Source: Xaviernesmea oryzae (GTDB lineage Bacteria; Pseudomonadota; Alphaproteobacteria; Rhizobiales; Rhizobiaceae). Taken from it: 64,000 bases of DNA. A program made the translations under genes and the position numbers. This document shows, piece by piece, positions 18,921 to 28,284 of this stretch. Below the pieces are notes generated by a model. It saw only the letters and a program-made list of their open reading frames with translations, was not told the DNA's origin and did not search any database. Each line of letters opens with the position of its first letter. Within the stretch, counting starts at the first letter, position 1. The stretch spans positions 310,001 through 374,000 of the forward strand of contig NZ_FOAM01000001.1 in NCBI RefSeq assembly GCF_900109605.1. The letters run 5' to 3'.

Positions 18921-19063
18921 TCGGAACGAACAGCACCGTTTTCTGGTCTCCCCTTTGGCGATGGCCGCACGCATCTGCTGATGCATCGCGCCCATCAGGC
19001 TCCATGCCCACTTGCGTGTCTGCCGGCTGATGCCGCTCCGCATGGGCGTTTAAGACCAGAGAG
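18894..19063 (+). promoter_or_regulatory. Structured leader of the ABC-F gene with ribosome-site sequestration
   Basis: Four pairings can be drawn. First, GCCCTGCAAA/TTTGCAGGGC (18894-18917) inside the leader ORF. Second, TTTCTGGTCT (18940-18949) pairs over ten positions, one of them G-U, with AGACCAGAGA (19053-19062), which contains most of the ABC-F ribosome-binding site AGAGAG (19058-19063). Third, a hairpin from 18960 to 18996 (GATGG...GCATC with GATGC...CCATC). Fourth, CCATGC (19002-19007) pairs with GCATGG (19040-19045); as an alternative, ATGGGCG (19042-19048) pairs with CGCCCAT (18989-18995) and would disrupt the third hairpin. The closing stem would hide the start region. Pairings are read from sequence; regulation is inferred. 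Confidence 0.5.
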
Positions 19064-19068
19064 TTCCC

Positions 19069-20595
19069 ATGTCGCTTCTTCAGATCCGTGCGCTCGGCGT
19101 CACGCTGTCCGCCGTCCTGTTTTCCGATCTTAACCTGACCCTATCTGCCGGCGACCGGATTGGCCTCGTGGCCGCCAATGGCCGTGGCAAATCCACACTG
19201 CTGAAATGCATTGCCGGTCAAACGGAGCCCACCTCCGGCAGCATCACCCGCGCACGCGGCCTGACGATCGGCCATATGGAGCAGCATCTTCCGGCTGCCC
19301 TTGCCCAGCATACCTTTAGAGATGCCATTTTGGACGCGCTGCCGGCGGAGCAGCGCGACAGCGAAAGCTGGCGCGCGGAGGTGACGCTGGAAGAACTGGA
19401 GGTTCCCGAAGAGCTGCGGGGGCGCCGGCTCGACGCCTTGAGCGGTGGCTGGCAGCGTATCACGCTGATTGCCCGCATGCGCGTCTGCGACCCGGATGTG
19501 CTACTGCTTGACGAGCCGACGAACCATCTCGATCTGTCGAAGATCGCCCGGCTGGAATCCTGGCTGGCGGGCCTGCCACGCGACATGCCGGTGATCATCT
19601 CCAGCCATGACCGTGCTTTTCTCGACGCTGTCACCAACCGCACGCTCTTCCTGCGGTCTGAGCGGTCGATGATGTTTGCCATGCCCTATTCGCGTGCCCG
19701 CGCCAGTCTTGACGAGGCCGATGCGGCCCAGGCCCGTCAGTTCGATCGCGAGATGAAAACGGCGCAGCAGCTGCGTCAGCAAGCCGCAAAGCTGAACAAT
19801 ATCGGCATCAATTCCGGCAGCGATCTTCTGGTGGTGAAGACCAAGCAGTTGAAAGCACGGGCCGAGCGCATCGAAACAGCGGCCAAGCCGTCGCACCAGG
19901 AACGCTCGGCAGGCGCCATCCGGCTCGCCAATCGCGGCACGCATGCCAAGGTGCTGGTGACGCTCGACGATGTGCCTGTCGAGACGCCGGATGGGGTGCT
20001 GCTTTTCCGCACGGGTCGGAAATTCATCGGCCAGGGGGATCGAATCGTGCTGCTTGGTCTCAACGGGACTGGAAAGACCCGGCTGGTGCGGCTTCTGCGG
20101 CAGGCCATCCTATCCGATGATGGCGTGTCCCAGGCGATCAAGGCCACGCCCTCGCTTGTGCTTGGCTATGGCGACCAGGCCGTGTCTGATCTTGTGGATG
20201 AGGAGACGCCGCACGAAACGCTCATTCGCCGTTTCGATGTCGGCGATCAGCGCACCCGCACGCTGCTTAGCGGCGCTGGCCTGTCGATCGAGAGGCAGGG
20301 CCGGCCCATCGCCCAGCTCTCCGGCGGGCAGAAGGCACGGCTTTCCATGCTCGCGCTTCGCCTTGCCCAGCCGAACTTCTACCTCCTGGACGAACCGACC
20401 AACCATCTCGATATCGAAGGCCAGGAGGCATTGGAGCGCGAGCTGACAGGCAAGGAGGCAAGCTGCCTGTTCGTGTCCCATGATCGCAGCTTCGTGCGCG
20501 CGGTCGCCAACCGCTTCTGGCTCATCGAGAGGCGGCGGTTGATCGAGGTGGACGGTCCCGAAGACTTCTTCGCGGAAGCCGCGCAGGCGCTCTGA
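19069..20595 (+). CDS. ABC-F family ATPase (ribosome-associated translation factor or resistance protein)
   Basis: A soluble protein of 508 residues with two ABC domains and no membrane segments. Domain 1: Walker A AANGRGKST, signature LSGGWQR, Walker B VLLLDEPTNHLD, switch SSHDRAF. Domain 2: Walker A GLNGTGKTR, signature LSGGQKARLSM, Walker B FYLLDEPTNHLD, switch SHDRSF. The inter-domain region of about 100 residues (YSRARASLDEADAAQARQ...) is the P-site tRNA-interaction motif linker of ABC-F proteins. ABC-F proteins act on ribosomes in the E site, either as translation factors or to dislodge antibiotics. At 508 residues it is shorter than EttA or Uup. A regulated leader hints at the resistance class, but the subfamily is not resolved. 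Confidence 0.92.
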   Translation: MSLLQIRALGVTLSAVLFSDLNLTLSAGDRIGLVAANGRGKSTLLKCIAGQTEPTSGSITRARGLTIGHMEQHLPAALAQHTFRDAILDALPAEQRDSESWRAEVTLEELEVPEELRGRRLDALSGGWQRITLIARMRVCDPDVLLLDEPTNHLDLSKIARLESWLAGLPRDMPVIISSHDRAFLDAVTNRTLFLRSERSMMFAMPYSRARASLDEADAAQARQFDREMKTAQQLRQQAAKLNNIGINSGSDLLVVKTKQLKARAERIETAAKPSHQERSAGAIRLANRGTHAKVLVTLDDVPVETPDGVLLFRTGRKFIGQGDRIVLLGLNGTGKTRLVRLLRQAILSDDGVSQAIKATPSLVLGYGDQAVSDLVDEETPHETLIRRFDVGDQRTRTLLSGAGLSIERQGRPIAQLSGGQKARLSMLALRLAQPNFYLLDEPTNHLDIEGQEALERELTGKEASCLFVSHDRSFVRAVANRFWLIERRRLIEVDGPEDFFAEAAQAL

Positions 20596-20682
20596 AGGTC
20601 GTGGAAGAGGCTCTTCACGCTGCCGGTGCGAAGAGCTTCTGATGCGGAGAGATCCCATCAAGTGCGGTGGGCGCGGATCGCC

Positions 20683-21291
20683 TCAGAGCGCCCCCTGCCA
20701 GGCTTTCACCGCATCGATCGGCCAGACGAGCATCAGCACGTTGAGGGTCAGATTGTCGCGGATCAGGAAACCGGTCAGGATCTCGAAGAACACGGCAATC
20801 ACAACTATCAGCCAGACGGGCAGGCGAGCAGCGGCGAGGAAGCCGAGCGCCATGAAGACGGTATCCATGGTCGAGTTGAGGATACTGTCGCCGACATAGT
20901 CGAGCGAGATGGTGGCCGCGCGGTAGCGGTCGATGATGACAGGCGAGTTCTCGGCGATCTCCCAGGCGGCTTCGATCAGCGTGGCGACGAAGAGGCGCGG
21001 CGCCAGGCCTTGCCGGCGCATGAGCAGGTGCGTCAGCCCATAGAACAGGAAGCCGTGGATGATGTGGGACGGCGTATACCAGTCGGAGATATGCTGCGAG
21101 TTGCCGGGACTCATCACCTGCGGCTCGAACAGCTTGACCATGCCGCAGGTGCAGATCGGCACGCGGCCCATCGCCCATTCGATTGCGGCCTGCAGCACGA
21201 GGATCGCCAGACAGGCGAAAAGCCAGGCGGTCGGACTGCCGAAGGCGGCATGACCCTTGCCGGGAACCTGCTCGCCGCGCGCCGCCGTCAT
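20683..21291 (-). CDS. UPF0314/DUF2585 membrane protein
   Basis: A protein of 202 residues with about five hydrophobic segments. The family blocks are [37 protein letters not shown] and [20 protein letters not shown]. It is a rhizobial/alphaproteobacterial family of unknown function (UPF0314). It overlaps the upstream yciB gene by ATGA, so the two are probably cotranslated. Confidence 0.9.
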   Translation of the reverse strand: MTAARGEQVPGKGHAAFGSPTAWLFACLAILVLQAAIEWAMGRVPICTCGMVKLFEPQVMSPGNSQHISDWYTPSHIIHGFLFYGLTHLLMRRQGLAPRLFVATLIEAAWEIAENSPVIIDRYRAATISLDYVGDSILNSTMDTVFMALGFLAAARLPVWLIVVIAVFFEILTGFLIRDNLTLNVLMLVWPIDAVKAWQGAL

Positions 21292-21953
21292 CGCGTCTCG
21301 CCGTCCTTGCCGGCACCGCTCTCCCCGGCCGGCGTGGTGCTGTGGCGCATGATCAGCGGCATCTGGGCAAGCGTGAAGAGGATCGTGATCGGCATGGTGC
21401 CCCAGACCTTGAAGGCCACCCAGACATCATCGGAAAAGTTGCGCCAGACGACTTCGTTGAGCACGGCCAGAAACAGAAAGAAGATGCCCCAGCGCAGGGT
21501 GAGCTTGCGCCATCCTTCCTCATCCAGCTGAAAGGCGGCATTGAAGACATAGCCGAGCAGCGAGCGGCCGAACAGAAGCCCGCCGAGCAGCACCGCGCCG
21601 AACAGCGTGTTGACGATGGTCGGCTTCATCTTGATGAAGGTTTCGTTCTGCAGCCAGATCGACAGCGAGCCGAAGATCACCACGACGATGCCGGAGACGA
21701 AGGGCATGATCGGCAGATGGCCGAGCATGATCTTTGATACGACGAGCGAGATCACCGTGGCGGCCATGAACAGAGCGGTGGCGACGAAGAGCGGACCGCC
21801 GAGCTCGGCCAATGCCGGCACCTTCTCGATCAGCCATGGGCCGCGCAGATTGGCAAAGAAGAAGACCAGCATCGGCCCGAGTTCGAGCGCCATCTTCAAA
21901 AGCGGATGGTGGCGGTCTGTGGGCGTCGGCTTGACGTCGCTTTCGAAGGTCAT
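21288..21953 (-). CDS. yciB: Septation protein A homologue (YciB/IspZ family)
   Basis: An inner-membrane protein of 221 residues. [21 protein letters not shown] at the N-terminus, [25 protein letters not shown] and [38 protein letters not shown] are the hallmark YciB blocks. The family affects cell envelope and septation in enteric bacteria; it was once named intracellular septation protein. MTFESDVKP was taken as the start, since upstream in-frame residues look non-coding. It lies between ftsY and the DUF2585 gene on the same strand. Confidence 0.92.
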   Translation of the reverse strand: MTFESDVKPTPTDRHHPLLKMALELGPMLVFFFANLRGPWLIEKVPALAELGGPLFVATALFMAATVISLVVSKIMLGHLPIMPFVSGIVVVIFGSLSIWLQNETFIKMKPTIVNTLFGAVLLGGLLFGRSLLGYVFNAAFQLDEEGWRKLTLRWGIFFLFLAVLNEVVWRNFSDDVWVAFKVWGTMPITILFTLAQMPLIMRHSTTPAGESGAGKDGETR

Positions 21954-22092
21954 CGCGTTCGGTCCCGAACTCGTGAGGATGGGAACGCCGCAAGGCGCAT
22001 GTGGCGCTTGCGGCAAGGAAAAGGAAGGCTTACCGGCCTTCAGCCTGTCAAGACAGGCAAAAAGAGCATTTCCATGACGCTGTCATGGCGGA

Positions 22093-23640
22093 TCAGGCAC
22101 CCGTGCCGGCGATCGCCCGGGCAAAATCGCTGGCCTCGAAGGGTTCGAGATCGTCGATCCCTTCGCCGACCCCGATGAAATAGACCGGCAGCTTGTGCTT
22201 GGCCGAGATGGCGACAAGAATACCGCCGCGCGCCGTGCCGTCGAGCTTGGTCATGATCAGCCCATTGACGCCGGCGACGTTGCGAAAGATCTCCACCTGG
22301 TTCAGCGCATTCTGGCCCGTGGTGGCGTCGAGCGTCTGCAGCACGGTGTGCGGCGCGTCCGGATCGAGCTTGCCAAGCACGCGGACGATCTTTTCCAGCT
22401 CTGCCATCAGCTCGGTGCGGTTTTGCAGCCGGCCGGCCGTGTCGATGATCAGCACGTCGCTCTTCTGCCGGCGCGCCTCCTCGAAGGCCTCATAGGCAAG
22501 ACCTGCCGCATCGGCGCCGAGCTTGGTGGCGACGATGTGCGACTTGGTGCGCTCGGCCCAGATCTTCAGCTGCTCGATGGCCGCCGCGCGGAACGTGTCT
22601 CCGGCTGCCAGCATCACCTTCAATCCGGCGCCGGAGAGTTTGGCGGCGAGCTTGCCGATGGTGGTGGTCTTGCCGGTGCCGTTGACGCCGACGACGAGGA
22701 TCACATGCGGCTTGTGGCTGAGATCGAGCGTCAGCGGCTTGGCGACCGGGGTGAGCACCTTGGTGATCTCGTCCGCCATGATGCGCGAGACATCTTCGCC
22801 CGAGACATCGCGGCCATAGCGCTCGGATGCCAGCGTATCGGTGATGCGCAAGGCCGTTTCCATGCCGAGATCGGCCTGAATCAGCAGGTCTTCGAGATCC
22901 TGCAGCGTGTCGTCATCCAGCTTGCGCTTGGTGAAGAGCGCAGTGATCTGGCCTGAAAGCTGCGACGAGGTGCGGGCCAGGCCTTCGCGCAGGCGCTGAA
23001 ACCAGTTGCGCTTCTGCTGGACGGCAACGACCTCGTCCGGCGCATCTGTGAGCGCGCCTGTCGTGGCGAATCCTTTGGGCAGAATGGGTTCGGCCATCGT
23101 CGCCTCCGAAGAGACAACCTCTGTCTCGACGGGCTCGGCCTCGATGTTGGGCACGGGCGAAGGCGCTTCGGCCTCGGGCGCGCCTGCCACAGGTTCAAGG
23201 ATGGTCTCGCCCAATGGGCCCGGTTCCGATGCAGCGCGATCGTCGATTGGTACGCGTGACGCGTCGTCAGCTGGAAAGGCGATGGCGTCGGCCGCTTCGG
23301 TGTCCGTCTGCTCGAAGGCCAGCGGCGCTTCCTGCGTTCCAGCCTCGGCTTCAGCCTCCAGAAGCGAAAGCGGGATCAGGCCGAGATCGCCGATCACCTC
23401 CACCGGCGGCAGGAGAGCCGGATCCGGCTCGGCCGCGCTGATGGCCTCGAAATCCAGCTCCTCGTCATCGACGGGGCCGCCGGCTGTTTCCATTTCCTCG
23501 GCCAGAACGGGGTCGAGGGCCTGCGGCAGGTCGCGGGTCTCATCGGGCGACAGCAATGCGGCTTCGTCAGCGCGCGCCGCATCCTCGGCAGGCTTGCTTT
23601 TGCCGAAGGTGAAGACTTTTTTGATGAAATCGAGCGCCAT
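22093..23640 (-). CDS. ftsY: Signal recognition particle receptor FtsY
   Basis: A GTPase of 515 residues. The first 210 residues are acidic and repetitive (A domain), followed by the N domain (about 215-300) and the G domain with VVGVNGTGKTTTIGKLAAKL, LAAGDTFRAAAIEQL, DVLIIDTAGRLQN and IMTKLDGTARGG. It docks SRP-bound ribosomes at the membrane; the partner Ffh is encoded at 28285. It is followed by yciB and DUF2585. A CCATGAC/GTCATGG stem at 22072-22088 lies just past the stop codon, and T-rich DNA follows it on the minus strand, so some termination is possible. Confidence 0.96.
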   Translation of the reverse strand: MALDFIKKVFTFGKSKPAEDAARADEAALLSPDETRDLPQALDPVLAEEMETAGGPVDDEELDFEAISAAEPDPALLPPVEVIGDLGLIPLSLLEAEAEAGTQEAPLAFEQTDTEAADAIAFPADDASRVPIDDRAASEPGPLGETILEPVAGAPEAEAPSPVPNIEAEPVETEVVSSEATMAEPILPKGFATTGALTDAPDEVVAVQQKRNWFQRLREGLARTSSQLSGQITALFTKRKLDDDTLQDLEDLLIQADLGMETALRITDTLASERYGRDVSGEDVSRIMADEITKVLTPVAKPLTLDLSHKPHVILVVGVNGTGKTTTIGKLAAKLSGAGLKVMLAAGDTFRAAAIEQLKIWAERTKSHIVATKLGADAAGLAYEAFEEARRQKSDVLIIDTAGRLQNRTELMAELEKIVRVLGKLDPDAPHTVLQTLDATTGQNALNQVEIFRNVAGVNGLIMTKLDGTARGGILVAISAKHKLPVYFIGVGEGIDDLEPFEASDFARAIAGTGA

Positions 23641-23735
23641 GACGTCCCTGTCCGCTGGCCTGTGCCAGCTCGGCCTGCCCGCGAGAAATCACGAGGGTCA
23701 GGCCTATTCTCGTAAGTTTCCGCGGTGCCCGTATC

Positions 23736-25010
23736 TCAGGCCGCCGCTTGCGCAGCCGCGCGTATCGTCAGATCGCGGCCATCATGGCCGCTGATCTCCG
23801 CCGTCATGAGGCTGCCGGGCTGAAGACCTGGCGTGACCACGCGTGTGAAGTCCTGCGTATGGGCGAAGCCATTGTTTTCGACAAGCAGGATCTGGCGCGT
23901 GCCGACCAGCCCGTCCAGATGCTGTCGTGCCAAAGTTTTGCCAACGTCGCGCAGCCTTGCCGCCCGCGCCTTGATCAGCCCCCGGTCGAGCTGCGGCATG
24001 CGCGCGGCCGGCGTCATCGGACGCGGGCTGTAAGGGAAGACATGCAGCTTGGCGATGCGCGCCTGCTCGGCCAGCCGGACCGATTGTTCGAAGGCCGCCT
24101 CGCTTTCCGTCGGAAATCCGGCAATCAAATCGGCTCCGAAGCTGATGTCAGGCCTCAAACTGCGCGCCTGCTCGATGAAGCCGAGTGCTTCAGCGCGATT
24201 GTGGCGTCGCTTCATCCGCTTCAGGATCAGGTCATCGCCATGCTGCAGCGACAGATGCAGATGCGGCATGAAACGCGGCTCGTCGGCGATCAGGTCGAGA
24301 AGCGCGCGGTCGACCTCGATGCTGTCGATCGAGGAGAGCCGCAGCCGAAGGATCTCGGGCACCTGTTTCAGAAGCGTCTTGGCGAGAAGCCCGAGCGTGG
24401 GCGTGCCCGGCAGGTCGGCGCCATAGCTGGTGGCGTCCACGCCCGTCAGCACCAGCTCGCGATAGCCGCTTTCCGCCAGCCGCCTCGCCTGGTCCACCAC
24501 CGCGCCCATCGGCACGGAGCGTGAATTGCCGCGGCCATAGGGGATAATGCAAAAGGTGCAGCGGTGATCGCAGCCATTCTGCACCTGAAGGAAGGCGCGC
24601 ACATGGCCCTCGATCAGCTCCACCATCTGCGGCGCGCTCTCGCGCACGCTCATGATGTCGTTGACCTTCAGCTTTTCCTCGGCCGACACGCCGAAATCCG
24701 GCAGGGTCCGATAGGCCTCTGCCGTGAGCTTCTCTTCATTGCCGAGAACCGCGTCCACTTCCGCCATGGCCGCGAAGCTGGCGCTGTCGGCCTGGGCGGC
24801 GCATCCGGTCACGAGGATGCGCGCCTGCGGGCGTTCCCGCCGTGCCCGGCGAATGGCTTGGCGCGCCTGGCGCACCGCCTCGCCCGTCACCGCACAGGTG
24901 TTGACGATCACCGCATCCTCAAGCCCGGCCTCGGCTGCCTGACGGCGCACCACTTCGGATTCATAGGTGTTCAGCCGGCAGCCAAAGGTGATGACGTCGA
25001 TTCCGCTCAC
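23736..25010 (-). CDS. mtaB: tRNA t6A37 methylthiotransferase MtaB
   Basis: A radical-SAM methylthiotransferase of 424 residues that converts t6A37 of tRNAs to ms2t6A. The N-terminal UPF0004 domain has [19 protein letters not shown] and VTGCAAQAD (three cluster cysteines). The radical SAM motif is [15 protein letters not shown], and a TRAM-like C-terminal domain follows. The GTG start overlaps the dapF stop by GTGA, which fixes it and couples translation. The downstream gene is ftsY, 95 bases away. Confidence 0.94.
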   Translation of the reverse strand: MSGIDVITFGCRLNTYESEVVRRQAAEAGLEDAVIVNTCAVTGEAVRQARQAIRRARRERPQARILVTGCAAQADSASFAAMAEVDAVLGNEEKLTAEAYRTLPDFGVSAEEKLKVNDIMSVRESAPQMVELIEGHVRAFLQVQNGCDHRCTFCIIPYGRGNSRSVPMGAVVDQARRLAESGYRELVLTGVDATSYGADLPGTPTLGLLAKTLLKQVPEILRLRLSSIDSIEVDRALLDLIADEPRFMPHLHLSLQHGDDLILKRMKRRHNRAEALGFIEQARSLRPDISFGADLIAGFPTESEAAFEQSVRLAEQARIAKLHVFPYSPRPMTPAARMPQLDRGLIKARAARLRDVGKTLARQHLDGLVGTRQILLVENNGFAHTQDFTRVVTPGLQPGSLMTAEISGHDGRDLTIRAAAQAAA

Positions 25011-25915
25011 GAGGCCGCGGCTCCGCTTGCCAGCGGCTCCCGCGTAAAGGCGCCGGTTTCCGGATCGAGATGCCCTGCCCATTCCCATTCTGCCGCGCCG
25101 GTCATGATCACGTGGCCATCAGTCTCGCGCCAGTCGATCGTCAGCGCCTGCCGGTTCGGGCTGGAGGCGACCGTGATGGTCACCTTCCGGGCCGTGCGTC
25201 CGGTGCGCGCGCCGGAGACGGCTGCGGCGCAGGCGGCCGAGCCGCAGGCGAGCGTCAGGCCCGCCCCGCGCTCCCAGGTTCGCGTGGTCATGGTAGTGGC
25301 GCCGGTGACCTGAGCCAGCGTAATATTGGCCTTTTGCGGAAACATAGGATGATGTTCGAGCATCGGCCCGATCCGCGCGAGATCGAATGTCATGGGATCG
25401 CGGTCGACGAAGAAGACGGCATGCGGATTGCCCATCGACAGGACGGAGGGAGAATGCAGCACGGGCGCATCAATCGGCCCGATCTGCAGCTCGATCCGGC
25501 TGGTATCGGCAAAATCCTCCGACAGGGGAATGCGCTGCCAGTCGAAGACCGGAGCGCCCATGTCGACCGAGATCGTGCCATCCTCATGCTTGACGGCCTG
25601 AAGCAGGCCCGCCACCGTCTGGAACAGGAAGCGTTTGCGCCCGGTCTCGGCGGCCAGTGCCTGGACCACGCAGCGCGTGCCATTGCCGCAGGCGCCCGAG
25701 CCCGTGCCGTCATTGTTGAGAATGTCGATGAAGGCGTCCGTGCCCTCGGCGCGGGGATCGTGGATCGCCATGATCTGGTCGAAATGGGTTTCGGCAGAGC
25801 CGGCGAGCGCGATGGCGGCCGCCGGCGTAACCCGATCTTCCCGCCCGCGCATGTCGACGACCAGGATCTTGTTGCCGAGCCCGTTCATCCTCGCGAAATT
25901 CACCATGCCCGGCAT
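25007..25915 (-). CDS. dapF: Diaminopimelate epimerase
   Basis: A protein of 302 residues that interconverts LL- and meso-diaminopimelate in lysine and peptidoglycan synthesis. It is cofactor-independent, using two cysteines: [11 protein letters not shown] (Cys76) and [14 protein letters not shown] (second catalytic Cys). [15 protein letters not shown] is the conserved N-terminus. Start 25915 (MPGMVNF) has GGGA close upstream; MVNF at 25906 is an alternative. It begins the leftward dapF-mtaB-ftsY run. Confidence 0.96.
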   Translation of the reverse strand: MPGMVNFARMNGLGNKILVVDMRGREDRVTPAAAIALAGSAETHFDQIMAIHDPRAEGTDAFIDILNNDGTGSGACGNGTRCVVQALAAETGRKRFLFQTVAGLLQAVKHEDGTISVDMGAPVFDWQRIPLSEDFADTSRIELQIGPIDAPVLHSPSVLSMGNPHAVFFVDRDPMTFDLARIGPMLEHHPMFPQKANITLAQVTGATTMTTRTWERGAGLTLACGSAACAAAVSGARTGRTARKVTITVASSPNRQALTIDWRETDGHVIMTGAAEWEWAGHLDPETGAFTREPLASGAAAS

Positions 25916-26166
25916 CGGTCCCGTTCCACCTTGCTCACGCCTTCCATCTGCCCGGCTATATGGCGGAAATGGCGGGGAATTACCAGTGCGTGCCGCCTCG
26001 CCCTCGGCTGGCACTGATCGAGCATCGTGCTTCGCCTTTCTGCAGGTGATGAATCTTCATCAAATATTCCTTAATAAGTCCGTTAGTATTGTCAGCATCT
26101 GACCCGAATATCACTCCAACTTAATATAAGATTGGAGCTTTTGATAGGAAGAGCCATAGGAGATCC

Positions 26167-27984
26167 ATGTTGATGACGATCGGCCGCAAGATGATCATGG
26201 TGAGCGTGGCGATTCTGCTCTTGGGCGTCGGCGCCTCGGGCGTCGGCCTGTGGTCTGCCAGCCGGCTCGACAGAAACATGGATGCGGCGGCCGAAAGCGC
26301 GCAATGGCTGCGCAACCATATGCAGGCCGATATGATGCATGACGCCCTGCGCGCCGATGTGCTGGGCGCCCTGCTGGCGCTGAAGGGCCAGAGTGAAGGC
26401 AAGCCAGGCGAGATCGGCGATGATCTGAAGCGCCACGCACAGAGCTTCAAAGACGCAATTGCGGACAATAAGGCCAAGGTCACCGACAAGACCGTCGCTT
26501 CGATTCTTGCCGAGCTGGACCAGCCGCTGGAGCAATATGTCACGGCCGCAACGAAGCTGGTTGCCCAGGCTGAGGCCGGCGATATGGCGGCGCTCGCCGC
26601 CGCGCCCGGCTTCATGCAACAATTCTCGGTTCTCGAGGACGCGATGGAAAAGGCCGGCGATGCGATCGAGGCCCTGACCACGCGCATGCGCGCCGACAGC
26701 GATGCGGTCGCCAGCAGCCTGTCGCTGACGCTGGAAGCCGTTCTGGTCGCCGCGCTCGTGCTCTCTGCTGCGGTCACCTTCGCGATCCGGCGCATGGTCG
26801 TGCGGCCGCTCGGTGCGCTCTCGGGCGTGATGCGCCGTCTGGCAGAGGGTGATACATGCATCGAGCTGCCCAAGGTTTCGCGTGATGAAATCGGCGACAT
26901 GGTGGCGTCCGTCGCGATCTTCCGCGATGCGGCCGTTGCCAAGCAGGCGCTGGAAGCCGATGCGGATGCGGCGCGCCAGCGCAGCGAGGAAGAGCGCGCG
27001 CGCATGTCCGCCCAGGCCGAAGCAGCTGCCGACATGAGGCTGAAGGCGGCCACGAGCGAGCTGGCCTCCGCGCTCAAGCGCCTCGCCGAGGGCGATCTCG
27101 CCTTCAGCCTGGACCGCCCCTTGTCGCCGGATTTCGAAAATCTCCGCCACGATCTCAATGGTGCGGTTTCCAAGCTTGGCGAAGCCCTGACGTCGGTCAC
27201 CTCGGCCACGGGGCGCATGGATCAGGGCACGGCCTCGATCCGCGCCAATATCGAGGATCTTTCCCAGCGCACCGAGCGCCAGGCCGCCACGCTGGAGCAG
27301 ACGGCTGCGGCGCTGGAAGAGGTTATCGTCATCTCGGGCAATGCCACGCGCCGTGCCGAAGAGGCACGCCAAGAGGCGCTGAAGGCCAATGAGAGCGCAA
27401 AGAATTCCGGCACGGTGGTGGCCAGTGCCGTTGAGGCCATGGAGCGCATCGAGGAATCATCGAGCCGCATCGCCAACATCATCTCGGTGATCGACGAGAT
27501 TGCCTTCCAGACCAATCTCCTGGCGCTGAATGCCGGGGTGGAAGCCGCGCGAGCGGGGGAGGCGGGGCGTGGTTTCGCGGTGGTGGCCCAGGAGGTGCGC
27601 GAGCTTGCCCAGCGCACCGCCCATGCCGCGCGCGAGATCAAGGAGCTGATCAGCCGCGCCAGCACCGAAGTGGCCCATGGCGTCTCTCTCGTAAACAGCA
27701 CTGGTCAGGCACTGGAAGCCATCGAAGCGCATATCGTTCGGATCAACGATCATATGGCGGCCATCGCCACGGCCTCGCGCGAACAGGCCACGGGCATCAG
27801 CGAGGTCAATGCCTCGATTCGGCAGCTCGACGAAGTCACACAGCGCAATGCGACCATGGCGGCCGAAAGCAATGTCGAAAGTGGGCGGCTGAGCGAGGAG
27901 GCGGAGCATCTGCGCCATCTCATCGCCCGGTTCCGCCTGCAGGACATGCAGGACGCCGCGCCCGCCCGGCGCCGGGTTGCCTGA
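26167..27984 (+). CDS. Membrane methyl-accepting chemotaxis protein
   Basis: A chemoreceptor of 605 residues. TM1 is at residues 9-31 and TM2 at about 186-206, enclosing a helical sensing domain. HAMP follows (about 207-260), then a second HAMP-like unit ([13 protein letters not shown]...), then the cytoplasmic signalling domain, whose hairpin tip is [41 protein letters not shown] (about 445-485). No C-terminal CheR-binding pentapeptide is present. The ATG follows TAGGAGATCC. The ligand cannot be told. No che genes occur here, so it acts with a pathway encoded elsewhere. Confidence 0.94.
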   Translation: MLMTIGRKMIMVSVAILLLGVGASGVGLWSASRLDRNMDAAAESAQWLRNHMQADMMHDALRADVLGALLALKGQSEGKPGEIGDDLKRHAQSFKDAIADNKAKVTDKTVASILAELDQPLEQYVTAATKLVAQAEAGDMAALAAAPGFMQQFSVLEDAMEKAGDAIEALTTRMRADSDAVASSLSLTLEAVLVAALVLSAAVTFAIRRMVVRPLGALSGVMRRLAEGDTCIELPKVSRDEIGDMVASVAIFRDAAVAKQALEADADAARQRSEEERARMSAQAEAAADMRLKAATSELASALKRLAEGDLAFSLDRPLSPDFENLRHDLNGAVSKLGEALTSVTSATGRMDQGTASIRANIEDLSQRTERQAATLEQTAAALEEVIVISGNATRRAEEARQEALKANESAKNSGTVVASAVEAMERIEESSSRIANIISVIDEIAFQTNLLALNAGVEAARAGEAGRGFAVVAQEVRELAQRTAHAAREIKELISRASTEVAHGVSLVNSTGQALEAIEAHIVRINDHMAAIATASREQATGISEVNASIRQLDEVTQRNATMAAESNVESGRLSEEAEHLRHLIARFRLQDMQDAAPARRRVA

Positions 27985-28042
27985 GGCAGGCACATGACGC
28001 GCCTCTCGGAGACACTTGAGGGCTGAAGGGCGGTGCTGAGGC

Positions 28043-28186
28043 TTGACATTCGGGCTCTTTTCCTGTCTAAGCCCGCGAAATCCTGCGACGAGACCCAAGT
28101 TTCGAGCCGCCGACCAGGACGTCATGCTTGTCACGACGATCCCGGAGGTCAACACCCGACAGCGCGATGCGCCCTCGGGTGCTTTT
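28043..28186 (+). ncRNA. Promoter and structured leader of ffh (ffh-motif candidate)
   Basis: TTGACA at 28043 and TCTAAG at 28066 are 17 bases apart and form a plausible promoter. The leader then contains a possible long hairpin (GACC...GGTC around 28115-28150) and a second stem CACCCGA/TCGGGTG (28153-28181) followed by CTTTTC, which is terminator-like. This leaves about 100 bases to the ffh start. From memory, an ffh leader motif was reported in alphaproteobacteria in the same 2005 survey as the ybhL motif. It could be an attenuator. I have not matched it to the consensus. The SRP RNA consensus is absent. Confidence 0.45.
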
Positions 28187-28284
28187 CGGCTTTGCGCCTT
28201 GTTTCCCGCCTCGCAGCACCCACGTTTCCGCAAGCGCTCCGGCAGAGGCCGGGCGGGCTGATGGAAACAGGAAAAGGGCCGCGC

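Noticed and set aside
20606-20640. Imperfect stem between the ABC-F gene and the DUF2585 gene
   Set aside because: The pairing has mismatches and no T run on either strand, so it is not listed as a terminator.
22043-22058. Perfect stem GCCTGTC/GACAGGC after ftsY
   Set aside because: On the ftsY strand the T-rich run comes before this stem, not after, so it is not a standard terminator by itself; the earlier stem at 22072-22088 is the better candidate.
28078-28186. 4.5S SRP RNA gene in front of ffh
   Set aside because: The conserved GGAAGGNAGCAGC-type loop of SRP RNA is absent. The structure is better read as a leader.
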